Source of the DNA: Solobacterium sp.
Lineage (GTDB): Bacteria > Bacillota_I > Bacilli_A > Erysipelotrichales > Erysipelotrichaceae
Direction of reading: 5' to 3'
Length of the DNA: 12,676 nt
NCBI GenBank assembly: GCA_015256455.1
Contig: JABZMB010000038.1
Location: 1-12,676, forward strand
The stretch's first letter is position 1, and each line of letters begins with the position of its first letter. The translations under genes were made by a program, and so were the position numbers. The notes below the pieces were generated by a model, which was given only the letters and a program-made list of their open reading frames with translations, had not been told where the DNA came from and did no database searches. Of this stretch, positions 1-6,664 are shown piece after piece.

Positions 1-202
1 TGTGTGATTTTGTAGGTAAAAAATCATTTACTAAGTGTTTGTGTACAATATTTCCCTTAATCTCATAGAAGAGATTAAAACTATACAAACTGTCCGCTAT
101 CGCATAAATAAAAATTTTATCTGCTTGATTTTGAACATATTCTAATGCTAACGAAACCATGCTAGCTTGAACTTCCATAAATTTATCTTCAAATTGTGTC
201 AT
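1..202 (-). CDS. Unrecognised small protein, 3' end outside window (partial)
   Basis: An open frame begins at ATG 202-200 and runs without a stop through 67 codons to the left edge. It is preceded by GGAGAG a few bases upstream, a good ribosome site. The visible protein begins MTQFEDKFMEVQASMVSLAL and continues with alternating hydrophobic strands (IFIYAIADSLYSFNLFYEI, then GNIVHKHLVND). It has no signal peptide or membrane segment. The start lies 19 bases after the stop of the Imm74-like gene on the same strand, so the two are probably cotranscribed. Small alpha/beta proteins of this look occur among polymorphic-toxin immunity proteins (DUF600/YezG-like or similar), and the neighbour supports that, but I cannot assign a family with confidence. 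It could equally be an unrelated cytosolic protein. Confidence 0.6.
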   Translation of the reverse strand, partial: MTQFEDKFMEVQASMVSLALEYVQNQADKIFIYAIADSLYSFNLFYEIKGNIVHKHLVNDFLPTKSH

Positions 203-221
203 GTTACTCTCCTACTCTAAC

Positions 222-455
222 TCAGATAAATTCGATCTGTATTGTTTGCTCAGTCATCATGGAATCCACTTCCTCGACAAGTTTATCTATCTCGTTCTGT
301 GTGATACGAATGTGGTTGTATGGTGGCTCCCAATTCTGTATACTTGACCTAAATACAGTAAAACTTCCATCGGTCAACAATTCTCCCTTTGCTTTTAAAA
401 CATGACCATTTTCATAGTCAAATGTGATGATAGACCTTGTACCAGAAATTTTCAT
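222..455 (-). CDS. Imm74-like immunity protein (77 aa)
   Basis: This small soluble protein of 77 residues has an N-terminal beta-rich half (MKISGTRSIITFDYENGHVL), a central NWEPPYNHIRIT motif around residues 41-52, and a helix then a final strand (TIQIEFI). The WEPP signature followed by an acidic helix and a terminal IEF strand is what I know of the Imm74 family. Its members are predicted to neutralise toxin domains of contact-dependent or secreted polymorphic toxins. The family assignment is from memory of its pattern, not a search. The start ATG is preceded by AAGGAAG at 4-5 bases. No toxin gene is visible nearby, so it would be an orphan immunity gene or its partner lies beyond the left edge. 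A promoter is proposed at about 573-578, giving a leader of about 110 bases. Confidence 0.75.
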   Translation of the reverse strand: MKISGTRSIITFDYENGHVLKAKGELLTDGSFTVFRSSIQNWEPPYNHIRITQNEIDKLVEEVDSMMTEQTIQIEFI

Positions 456-554
456 TTTTCTTCCTTTTCTTATATTCTTTTAGACTAAACTTGTAGATCA
501 TTCATGGTATTTTTAATCAGGTATTTCAGCATGATAGAACTACCTTAAAAATCA

Positions 555-570
555 ATGTTAACGTTTTCCA
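555..570 (+). promoter_or_regulatory. Candidate CcpA (cre) operator
   Basis: ATGTTAACGTTTTCCA matches the cre consensus WTGNNARCGNWWWCAW at all defined positions except one (C for A at position 15). It overlaps the predicted start of transcription of the Imm74-like gene, where bound CcpA would repress. A single sequence match is weak evidence. A 10-bp palindrome, CAAGCGCTTG (584-593), lies just upstream of the -10 element. Confidence 0.35.
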
Positions 571-572
571 TT

Positions 573-581
573 ATTATACCA
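573..581 (-). promoter_or_regulatory. Extended -10 promoter for the Imm74-like gene
   Basis: On the minus strand TGGTATAAT is an exact extended -10 (TGnTATAAT). No good -35 hexamer is found at 16-18 bases, as expected for this promoter class. Predicted transcription start is near 566, about 110 bases before the start codon at 455. Confidence 0.5.
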
Positions 582-614
582 TACAAGCGCTTGATATGAG
601 GGGTTTGCTAGTTA

Positions 615-647
615 AAAACTAACAAAAAAACACTGAATTTCAGTGTT
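615..647 (-). terminator. Intrinsic terminator after the LTA-synthase-like gene
   Basis: AACACTGAA (629-637) and TTCAGTGTT (639-647) are exact inverted repeats, giving a 7-bp stem with a 5-base loop. On the minus strand the hairpin is followed by a run of seven T. On the plus strand it is followed by CCTTTTGTTTCTTT, so it may also work weakly in that direction. Confidence 0.8.
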
Positions 648-661
648 CCTTTTGTTTCTTT

Positions 662-744
662 ACACTTCTTAAAATGCCGATTGTACCGACCTGCAAAAGT
701 TAGACCTAGAATCTAACGAATGGAGGTCCGTACAGATGAAGTGT
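662..744 (-). other. Three-tier inverted repeat in the 3' untranslated region
   Basis: Between the stop codon of the sulfatase gene (751) and its terminator lie three nested complementary pairs. They are 662-668 with 738-744 (7 bp), 682-692 with 724-734 (10 of 11 bp, one G-G mismatch on the minus-strand RNA), and 699-704 with 712-717 (GTTAGA/TCTAAC, 6 bp). Read as RNA this is one long branched-free hairpin. It matches no riboswitch or T-box pattern I know. It may be a 3' stabilising structure, a small RNA precursor, or the relic of an inverted-repeat element. Confidence 0.45.
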
Positions 745-750
745 TCTTTT

Positions 751-3090
751 TTAGTTACTTTCTTTTCCTTCTGGATAGAATAGGGATGGAATGCGGTCAG
801 AATCAAATACGTTATTGTATTGTAAACAACGGTATGTATTGATATCCGCATCATCAATATCATATACAGATTGGTAGTATTTACCAGCTGCGTCATAACA
901 ACCATATAGACCAATTACAGGATACTTATCTTTAAGTTCATATAAGAATTCCTGGTATGGAGTCATTTGGTAGTTTGCGGTCTTCATAATGAGTGAAGAT
1001 AGGTAGTTAATACTTAACTTATCAATTGTCTCATCTGGAATATCATAGTTTGCCCAAATGGAGAATGGGGTAATATATTGTGTCATGTCGTTTTCAGGCG
1101 TACCTGCATGTGGGAATAGAAGGTTATCACAATCTGCACCTAAGGATGGTTGGTGGTCACCAAACATCACAATCATTGTAGGTTCTTTTACCTTTGAGAA
1201 GTATTCAATCAAGTTCTTGTAGTCTTGATCAGAAATCTTCATTAATGAGAAGTAGTTTTCCGCATGACCATATCCACCACCAATAGAACTGAAATTGACG
1301 GTCTTCTTTAAGTCATCTTTATCATCATATCCACCATGATTTTGGTAGGTGATATTGAAGATAAAGTTTTTCTTGTCCTTTTCCTTTTCGTAAGTTTCTT
1401 CTAGGACTTTGAAATTCTGTGCATCACTTGGATATCCATGAATTGTTTCCAGACCATCAAAGGTTTCGGCAAATACTTTATCTTGGTACTGCAGTTTTTT
1501 CCATGCAGAAGCACGGTTCCAGTTGGTGGATTTACCAAGGTGAATACCTGTTGTAGTAAAACCGATTTGGTTAAAGTAGGAAATCATAGAAGGTACGTTT
1601 CTATGCATATACATGTTGAATGGATATACACCACCCGCAAAGAACGCTGTTGTATTACCTGTTAAGGATTCATATTCACTATTACATGTACCACCACCAC
1701 GTACATCGACGTAGAGGTTACCACGAATCGTATTTTCTAGAGACAGGTAGTAAGGGATGATGTTATCAGCATAGTTTGTACCACCAACATTCATATCTGC
1801 AAAGGATTCGTTCATTACCATGATGATATTCGTTGGTTTAGTGCCATTAGGATCGACGTTGGCTGCAGCTCTTTCAGCAAGCTCTTTACCCAGTTCTTTG
1901 AGTTCCTCTACAGAATATCCTTCTGGTTTCTTTGGTTGATCAGAGATATATTGGTTTACAAGACCTGTGAAACTAAGCGCCGTACCATCTGTTTGGAAGA
2001 TGGATAATAGGTTCATATCCCATAGGTAGTATTGACCAACACTATTTAAGAAGAGCGCTATAACAATAATCAGGATAGGATATGTTGCGTAGTATACGTT
2101 AATCTTTGTGTTCTCGCGTGGTACAGCGCGCATCAAGAGATAAATTAAGATGGCGATAATAATTGCGATAACCATGAAGTAACGAATCTGGACATGGTAG
2201 TTGGAGATGACATCTGCAGCTGTACCAATTGCGGTTAAATCCCATGGTGCGATTGGACGGTTACGGAATTGTGTTACGTACATATTTACGATACCGAAAA
2301 TCACAACAAATAAGTTACAAATCAGTACTGAGATTGGTAATCGACGGAATATTAAGTAGATTACTTTATATAGAATAATATAGATGGCAACGTTGTAGAA
2401 ACGATTCATCAAGTTGATATAGTAATAGTTACCAGTACAGATTTCTGACATAAAGAAGCACCAGATAGGAGCTGCTATTAACATCATTTCGTTTTCTGGA
2501 ATGTGTTTTGCCCATGTAATCTTCTTATCAATGAGATACGCAATGATCCAACTTAATACCAAAATGGATAGGTATACTGCAACCCAAGCAGCTTTTGGTA
2601 GGTACTCTTGGGTCTCGAGTTGTAGCCAGCCTTCAACACCGTTTACAGTTAAGTTAATGGTGTTGTCATTTGTATTGATGACCATACCTTGAGAGGCGAT
2701 GATCTTGTTGGAGATATTCTCTGGTGTATACTCTGCAAGTTTAAATGGTCCAAATGACACATCAATCTTTGAGATAGCGATGTCTGTCTTTACGTTGTTA
2801 AAACCTAAACGTAAAGAGTTTGTAACGATTGGAATGTTACTGAGGTGAATTACTTCCCAAGATGGTTGTGCATCTAGCCATGTCTTATGAGAGTTATAGT
2901 TATAGTTTGCAAAGATTTCTTCTCCACGGTCTGTATTAAAGTTTGATACGACCACAGTACCTTGGATACCTTTTTTCATATGTACATCAAAGGAAAGATG
3001 TGGTGCATAAAACAGCAAGAACATTGCCGAGATGAGTAAGAACCATACGGCTCTACGTATATTTAATTTTTCTTTTATAATTTTCATCAT
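751..3090 (-). CDS. LTA-synthase-like membrane sulfatase-fold transferase (779 aa)
   Basis: The protein resembles LtaS/MdoB-type phosphoglycerol transferases, which move glycerol-phosphate from phosphatidylglycerol onto a glycolipid or polymer outside the cell. One membrane segment (about 13-30) is followed by an unusual extracytoplasmic region (about 35-160), then further membrane segments (about 167-187, 203-218, 228-248, 252-273, 303-322, 333-352). A large external alkaline-phosphatase/sulfatase domain occupies about 418-720. Four residues fit the LtaS metal site and nucleophile: E428 (MNESFAD), T468 (GGGTCNSE), and D645-H646 (FGDHQPSLG). H585 lies in QNHGG. The first of two adjacent ATGs is used here because GGGAAGTG lies about 7 bases upstream. 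It is monocistronic by appearance, with a terminator on each side. A weak promoter (TTAACG-18-TACCAT) is possible upstream. It could modify another wall polymer rather than build lipoteichoic acid. Confidence 0.88.
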   Translation of the reverse strand: MMKIIKEKLNIRRAVWFLLISAMFLLFYAPHLSFDVHMKKGIQGTVVVSNFNTDRGEEIFANYNYNSHKTWLDAQPSWEVIHLSNIPIVTNSLRLGFNNVKTDIAISKIDVSFGPFKLAEYTPENISNKIIASQGMVINTNDNTINLTVNGVEGWLQLETQEYLPKAAWVAVYLSILVLSWIIAYLIDKKITWAKHIPENEMMLIAAPIWCFFMSEICTGNYYYINLMNRFYNVAIYIILYKVIYLIFRRLPISVLICNLFVVIFGIVNMYVTQFRNRPIAPWDLTAIGTAADVISNYHVQIRYFMVIAIIIAILIYLLMRAVPRENTKINVYYATYPILIIVIALFLNSVGQYYLWDMNLLSIFQTDGTALSFTGLVNQYISDQPKKPEGYSVEELKELGKELAERAAANVDPNGTKPTNIIMVMNESFADMNVGGTNYADNIIPYYLSLENTIRGNLYVDVRGGGTCNSEYESLTGNTTAFFAGGVYPFNMYMHRNVPSMISYFNQIGFTTTGIHLGKSTNWNRASAWKKLQYQDKVFAETFDGLETIHGYPSDAQNFKVLEETYEKEKDKKNFIFNITYQNHGGYDDKDDLKKTVNFSSIGGGYGHAENYFSLMKISDQDYKNLIEYFSKVKEPTMIVMFGDHQPSLGADCDNLLFPHAGTPENDMTQYITPFSIWANYDIPDETIDKLSINYLSSLIMKTANYQMTPYQEFLYELKDKYPVIGLYGCYDAAGKYYQSVYDIDDADINTYRCLQYNNVFDSDRIPSLFYPEGKESN

Positions 3091-3170
3091 TTTATCACTT
3101 CCCTGAATAATGGTAGCACAAATGAGTAAAATGCGTTAACTAACATAGGTGAAAATTCAAAAAGATCAGA

Positions 3171-3200
3171 TTAAAAAGAGTAATTCTTAAGAATTACCCT
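3171..3200 (-). terminator. Intrinsic terminator of the guaC/GTPase block
   Basis: On the minus strand AGGGTAATTC and GAATTACTCT form a 10-bp stem (one G-U pair) around a TTAA loop, followed by TTTT. It starts 6 bases past the stop codon at 3206. The core, GTAATTCTTAAGAATTAC, is a perfect 18-base palindrome. Confidence 0.75.
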
Positions 3201-3205
3201 AGTGA

Positions 3206-4147
3206 TTAACTGAAATATACGAATTCATCTTGTGGTTTTTGGTAGTTTTGGATGCGGTTTGCGTATAGGACAAGTGTTTTACCGCCATTATCCAATGGGA
3301 TGGTCTTAAGATTACCTTGTACTTCATACCAGTTATCCTTTACAAGTTCTTCTACTTTCACACCTGTAACCGTTAATCCACAAAGACTTGTGTCATTTGC
3401 ACAGCATACCATTGCTTGTCTGCCCATGATAAAGGTCTGATGATAGCCTGGTAATGTCTCGGTGAACTTACCGCGTAGGATGATTTCTTTTCCATCATAT
3501 TTATCTGGGTTTTCAATCGCATCCATATACCAGATGCCATAATCATCATCTTTGATATCGATGATAGGGGCATTGATATTGAATGGTAGTACACCTTCTT
3601 TAAGAGTGACCTGGGCACCGTGTTCGCCTTCGTAGAAAATCTGAGCTTTTTTATTAATAGCTTTGATATTGCCACGCAGCATTGATGCGGAGGTATCTGG
3701 TGTACAACGATTACAGATAATTGTATCGCTGTACTTTAACTGCTCGTAAATGACAGAACGCATTGCGTTAATATACATTTGGAAAGTTGTCGCATCTACT
3801 GTTGTAAGAATCTGTACCAAAGGCCAGAAGTTTGGCATCTGTGACAAGATAAACGGTGTGATTGCGAGGGTTCCATTGTATTCAATAAATACTTGGTTTG
3901 GATGATAGATGGTATCTAACTCGCGAATCTTTTCTACGTTTAAATCCTCTGGAGAGTCCATATATTCAACGAATGCTTTGCGCTCTGCGAGGTATTTATC
4001 GTTGTATCGAATTTCACCTTGTTCAAAACAGATAATTAATGTACGGCTATTTTCTTCCATAAAGGAAGGGTCGTTAAGTGTGTCTAAGATTAAAGATGTT
4101 TTACCGGAATCAAGAAATCCTGTAAAGAGATAAACAGGGGTTGCCAT
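3206..4147 (-). CDS. CobW-like GTPase fused to a YcgQ/DUF1980-like C-terminal domain (313 aa)
   Basis: The N-terminal half is a G3E-family P-loop GTPase with Walker A GFLDSGKTS (10-18), a Walker-B-like strand ending in IEYNG (88-92), and a degenerate base-recognition motif NRCT (146-149) where NKxD is canonical. The CxCC metal motif of typical COG0523 proteins is missing. The C-terminal part (about 205-300) is not a usual CobW_C domain. It has the pattern NPDKYDGKEIILRGKF, then GRQAMVCCAND (242-252), then DNWYEVQGNL, which resembles the C-terminal domain of YcgQ (DUF1980, TIGR03943). That protein pairs with a permease in zinc-responsive loci of Bacillota. Its ATG is one base past the stop of the upstream GTPase, with GGGGTGA inside that gene's end, so translation is coupled. 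I infer a role in metal or cofactor handling with its neighbour; the substrate is unknown. Confidence 0.82.
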   Translation of the reverse strand: MATPVYLFTGFLDSGKTSLILDTLNDPSFMEENSRTLIICFEQGEIRYNDKYLAERKAFVEYMDSPEDLNVEKIRELDTIYHPNQVFIEYNGTLAITPFILSQMPNFWPLVQILTTVDATTFQMYINAMRSVIYEQLKYSDTIICNRCTPDTSASMLRGNIKAINKKAQIFYEGEHGAQVTLKEGVLPFNINAPIIDIKDDDYGIWYMDAIENPDKYDGKEIILRGKFTETLPGYHQTFIMGRQAMVCCANDTSLCGLTVTGVKVEELVKDNWYEVQGNLKTIPLDNGGKTLVLYANRIQNYQKPQDEFVYFS

Positions 4148-4148
4148 T

Positions 4149-5330
4149 TTACTTCACCCCAAAGATTTCTTTGATGTGATTAACGTCTACCTGATCACCA
4201 ATGACAGTGATTAAACCAGTGTAAGCAGGGGAACCAATGCGGATATCTGCATCTCCTGGAACATAGTCGAAGAATAACCAACTTCCATCATGACTAGGAA
4301 CAATACCCTTTGCACGGATGATATGTTCATCTAGTTCAGAAAGTGCTAATGCAATATCTTCTACAGAGTACTTATTAACTGTTTCGATACCGATTGATGT
4401 GAATACTTCATCCGCATCGTGTCCATGATGGTGGTGATGATGGTGATGTTCATGATCGTGATGATCATGGCCACAACAGCAACACTCTTCCTCATCATGT
4501 TCTTCTTCCTCGTGATGATGATGGCAGCAACATTCTTCATCATCATGATGATGTTCATGGTGGTGCTCTTCATGTTCGGAAGAACCACAGCAACAGCAGC
4601 ATTCTTCTTCCTCATGGTCGTGATGATGGTGTTCATGTTCATGATGGTCATGGCCACAGCAACAATCGTCATCATCGTCATCGTGACAACCACATCCACA
4701 GCATCCACAGTCTTCTTCCTCTTCGAGTTCTGGGAAGCCATCTGTAGAACCTTCCATTGCTTCGATGATTGCTTGACCAGAGAGGTCATCCCATGGAGTG
4801 GTGATGATTCTTGCGTCATGGTTTAATTCACGGATGATTGCGATATCCTTTTGTAATGTTTCTTCATCAACGAGTTGTGTTCTGGATAAGATGACACAAG
4901 CAGCTGTGGAAATTTGATCATCGAAGAATTCCTTGAAGTTTTTGTGGTATATTTCACAACGCTTTGCGTCTACAACAGTACTGTAACTATTTAGTTCTAA
5001 ACCTTCTACATCTTTTACGACTGCTAAGATATCGGATAATTTACCAACACCGGAAGGTTCAATAATGATGTGGTCAGGGTTATACTTCTTGACTACTTCT
5101 TGTAAAGCATTGCGGAAGTCACCTTGTAATGTGCAGCAGATACATCCACTGTTGATTTCATTGACAACGATACCGGCATCTTTTAAGAAACCACCATCAA
5201 TTCCAATTTCGCCAAATTCGTTTTCAACAAGAACTACTTTTTTACCTGCATATACTTCTTTGATTAACTTTTGTATCAATGTTGTTTTTCCGGCTCCTAG
5301 AAAGCCGGAGATAATATCAATCTTTGTCAT
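4149..5330 (-). CDS. CobW/COG0523 metallochaperone-type GTPase with His/Cys-rich insert (393 aa)
   Basis: This is a G3E-family GTPase predicted to deliver a transition metal, most likely zinc, to client proteins. Residues are counted from the ATG at 5330. Walker A is GFLGAGKTT (9-17), CICC (63-66) is the conserved metal motif in the switch region, Walker B is IIIEPSG (88-94), and SRTQ replaces NKxD at 149-152. A CobW C-terminal domain (about 308-392) follows. Between the GTPase and that domain, residues 201-305 are almost entirely H, C, D, E and G, with 35 His and 20 Cys. An upstream in-frame ATG exists at 5348, but AGAAGG sits between the two and is 8 bases before the 5330 start. A consensus -10 (TATAAT, 5353-5358) would also start the transcript near 5347. 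No Zur box was recognised. It is 59 bases after guaC and coupled to the second GTPase. Confidence 0.9.
   Translation of the reverse strand: MTKIDIISGFLGAGKTTLIQKLIKEVYAGKKVVLVENEFGEIGIDGGFLKDAGIVVNEINSGCICCTLQGDFRNALQEVVKKYNPDHIIIEPSGVGKLSDILAVVKDVEGLELNSYSTVVDAKRCEIYHKNFKEFFDDQISTAACVILSRTQLVDEETLQKDIAIIRELNHDARIITTPWDDLSGQAIIEAMEGSTDGFPELEEEEDCGCCGCGCHDDDDDDCCCGHDHHEHEHHHHDHEEEECCCCCGSSEHEEHHHEHHHDDEECCCHHHHEEEEHDEEECCCCGHDHHDHEHHHHHHHHGHDADEVFTSIGIETVNKYSVEDIALALSELDEHIIRAKGIVPSHDGSWLFFDYVPGDADIRIGSPAYTGLITVIGDQVDVNHIKEIFGVK
4416..4730 (-). repeat. Low-complexity His/Cys/acidic codon repeat inside the GTPase gene
   Basis: This part encodes about 105 residues of alternating His clusters, Cys clusters (runs of 3 to 5) and acidic runs. 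A block CCCGHDHH-E-HEHHHH (223-237) recurs as CCCGHDHH-D-HEHHHH (284-298), 61 residues later with one change, pointing to internal duplication. At DNA level it is built of near-repeats of GATGGT/CATGAT/CAACAG type, so slippage and length change between strains are likely. Long open frames in the other directions here come from the skewed composition. Confidence 0.85.
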
Positions 5331-5352
5331 TTCGTTACCTTCTTTCATTATT

Positions 5353-5358
5353 ATTATA
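5353..5358 (-). promoter_or_regulatory. Candidate -10 element for the GTPase pair
   Basis: TATAAT on the minus strand lies 22 bases before the preferred start at 5330. The best -35 (TTGGTG, 16-base spacer) is poor, so cotranscription from guaC is also possible. No terminator is visible between guaC and this gene. Confidence 0.35.
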
Positions 5359-5389
5359 TCCTTTGCGTCAAATTCACCAAATAGAATGC

Positions 5390-6376
5390 CTAATGTGCAT
5401 CGCCGTTGAAAATAGAATTTTTTACAATGACATAATCAACATAGCGAATTGCGTTTAAATCTTTTCCGCCTGCATAAGAGATGGATGATTGAAGGTCTTG
5501 TTGCATTTCGATTAGTGTATCCATGATAGAACCTTTACATGGCACAAGCATCTTTTTGCCTTCCACATTTTTACGGGTGCCTTTTTGATATTCAGAGGCA
5601 CTACCGAAGTATTCCTTCATTTCAATGCCATCTTGCATGACGGTATTACCTGGTGATTCGGTATGTCCAGCAAATAGGGAACCAATCATAACCATACTTG
5701 CGCCAAAGCGAATCGACTTTGCAATATCGCCATTTGAACGGATACCGCCATCCGCAATAATTGGCTTACGTGCAGCTTTTGCACACCAACGCAAGGCAGC
5801 TAACTGCCAACCACCTGTGCCAAATCCTGTCTTTAGTTTTGTGATACATACTTTTCCAGGACCAATACCAACTTTCGTTGCGTCTGCGCCTGCATTTTCA
5901 AGTTCACGAACACCTTCAGGGGTTCCTACATTACCTGCAATGACAAATGTATCTGGTAGGTGTTTTTTAATATGTTTGATCATATTAATGACGGCGTTGG
6001 AGTGACCGTGAGCAATATCAATTGTAATGTAGTCCGGAACTAAGTGATGACTTGCAAGATCTGTAATGAAATGATATTCATTTTCTTTTACACCAACACT
6101 AATGGAAGAAATCAATCCTTTATCGTTCATCATCTGTACAAACTGAAGACGTGTTTCAGGAGTGAAACGATGCATGATATAGAAATATCCATTCTCTGCA
6201 AGTTTAATTGCTAGAGATTCATCAATGACTGTCTGCATGTTTGCTGGGACGACTGGTAATTTAAAGCAATGTTTGCCAAATCGTGTTGTTGTATCACATT
6301 CTGAACGACTGTTTACAATACACTTATTTGGTATTAGTTGAATGTCTTCATAATCAAAAACTGTAAAATTTTCCAT
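5390..6376 (-). CDS. guaC: GMP reductase (328 aa)
   Basis: The enzyme converts GMP to IMP and ammonia with NADPH, feeding guanine nucleotides back to the IMP branch point. It is a cytosolic TIM barrel. It closely follows the Bacillota GuaC type: FDYEDIQLIPNKC near the N terminus, VVPANMQT (42-49), YFYIMHRF, ITIDIAHGH (117-125), VIAGNVGTPEG, and the catalytic loop GPGKVCITK with Cys177. GGWQLAALRWC, IIADGGIR, MIGSLFAGH and a YVDYVIVKNSIFNGDA tail follow. There is no CBS pair, and with the GuaC-type segments this argues against IMP dehydrogenase. Family members start at this methionine; the frame also opens with a GTG at 6388, which lies within the attenuator hairpin and is rejected. The start codon sits directly behind a terminator-like hairpin with U7, and the only ribosome site (AAAGTGGG) is in its 3' arm. 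Confidence 0.95.
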   Translation of the reverse strand: MENFTVFDYEDIQLIPNKCIVNSRSECDTTTRFGKHCFKLPVVPANMQTVIDESLAIKLAENGYFYIMHRFTPETRLQFVQMMNDKGLISSISVGVKENEYHFITDLASHHLVPDYITIDIAHGHSNAVINMIKHIKKHLPDTFVIAGNVGTPEGVRELENAGADATKVGIGPGKVCITKLKTGFGTGGWQLAALRWCAKAARKPIIADGGIRSNGDIAKSIRFGASMVMIGSLFAGHTESPGNTVMQDGIEMKEYFGSASEYQKGTRKNVEGKKMLVPCKGSIMDTLIEMQQDLQSSISYAGGKDLNAIRYVDYVIVKNSIFNGDAH

Positions 6377-6405
6377 AAAAAAACCCACTTTCTTTAAAAT
6401 GGGGG
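6377..6405 (-). terminator. Terminator-like attenuator hairpin abutting the guaC start codon
   Basis: On the minus strand CCCATTTT (6403-6396) pairs with AAAGTGGG (6391-6384), giving 8 bp with one G-U and an AAAG loop. It is followed by seven U (6383-6377) and then the ATG. No minus-strand gene upstream needs a terminator here, so a conditional role in guaC control is likely. The hairpin would also hide the ribosome site. Confidence 0.65.
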
Positions 6406-6473
6406 AAATTTGGTATCCTCATATACAATATCACGATTCTGGGGGTATATCTTGAAGAATATGAAGAAAGCCC
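6388..6473 (-). promoter_or_regulatory. guaC leader with possible antiterminator pairing
   Basis: CUUUCUU (6470-6464 on the minus strand) can pair with AAGAAAG (6394-6388), the loop and 3' arm of the attenuator hairpin, giving 7 bp that would break it. A second C-run (ACCCCC, about 6446-6441) could compete for GGGU. I do not recognise a purine, PRPP, ZTP, guanidine or T-box consensus, so the signal is unknown. No convincing promoter is seen between 6480 and 6547, which is very AT-rich and holds a 12-base palindrome at 6485-6496. Confidence 0.4.
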
Positions 6474-6547
6474 AAGACTATTTTTAATTTAAATTAGAAG
6501 TAATGTAAAAATTTTCATAAAATAACAAGAAAAGATTTATAAAATAA

Positions 6548-6634
6548 ATGAAAGAAAAGAAGATAGTGGTAACTGGTCTGGCTACAGCAATGAGCTTGGT
6601 GATGCTTGCAGGTTGTGGTCATTTGTTTTTTTAG
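6548..6634 (+). CDS. 28-codon ORF encoding only a lipoprotein signal peptide (remnant or short lipopeptide)
   Basis: The ORF starts MKEKKIVVTGLATAMSLVML and continues AGCGHLFF before a TAG. It has a basic N-region, a hydrophobic core and a clear lipobox LAGC with Cys23, so signal peptidase II and lipid attachment would leave a five-residue mature peptide after the Cys. It stops just after a run of seven T (6626-6632). With one T fewer, the frame would read on to a TGA at 6666-6668 that overlaps the helicase ATG (ATGA). Possible readings are a degraded lipoprotein gene, a sequencing or natural frameshift, or a genuine short lipopeptide. The ribosome site is weak (AAGAAAAG, about 13 bases off). 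Confidence 0.45.
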   Translation: MKEKKIVVTGLATAMSLVMLAGCGHLFF

Positions 6635-6664
6635 AATAACAACTTATAATTCATATGAGGAAAT

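Noticed and set aside
4361..4826. Long open frames of 135-152 codons in other frames over the His/Cys-rich gene
   Set aside because: They arise from skewed composition of the repeat; their translations are Met/Val/Thr-rich low-complexity sequence with no domain.
6377..6388. Alternative GTG start of guaC at 6388
   Set aside because: It lies in the attenuator stem, and GuaC homologs begin at the methionine encoded at 6376.
6389..6547. Purine riboswitch in front of guaC
   Set aside because: I could not find the conserved junction and loop sequences of the purine aptamer on either strand.
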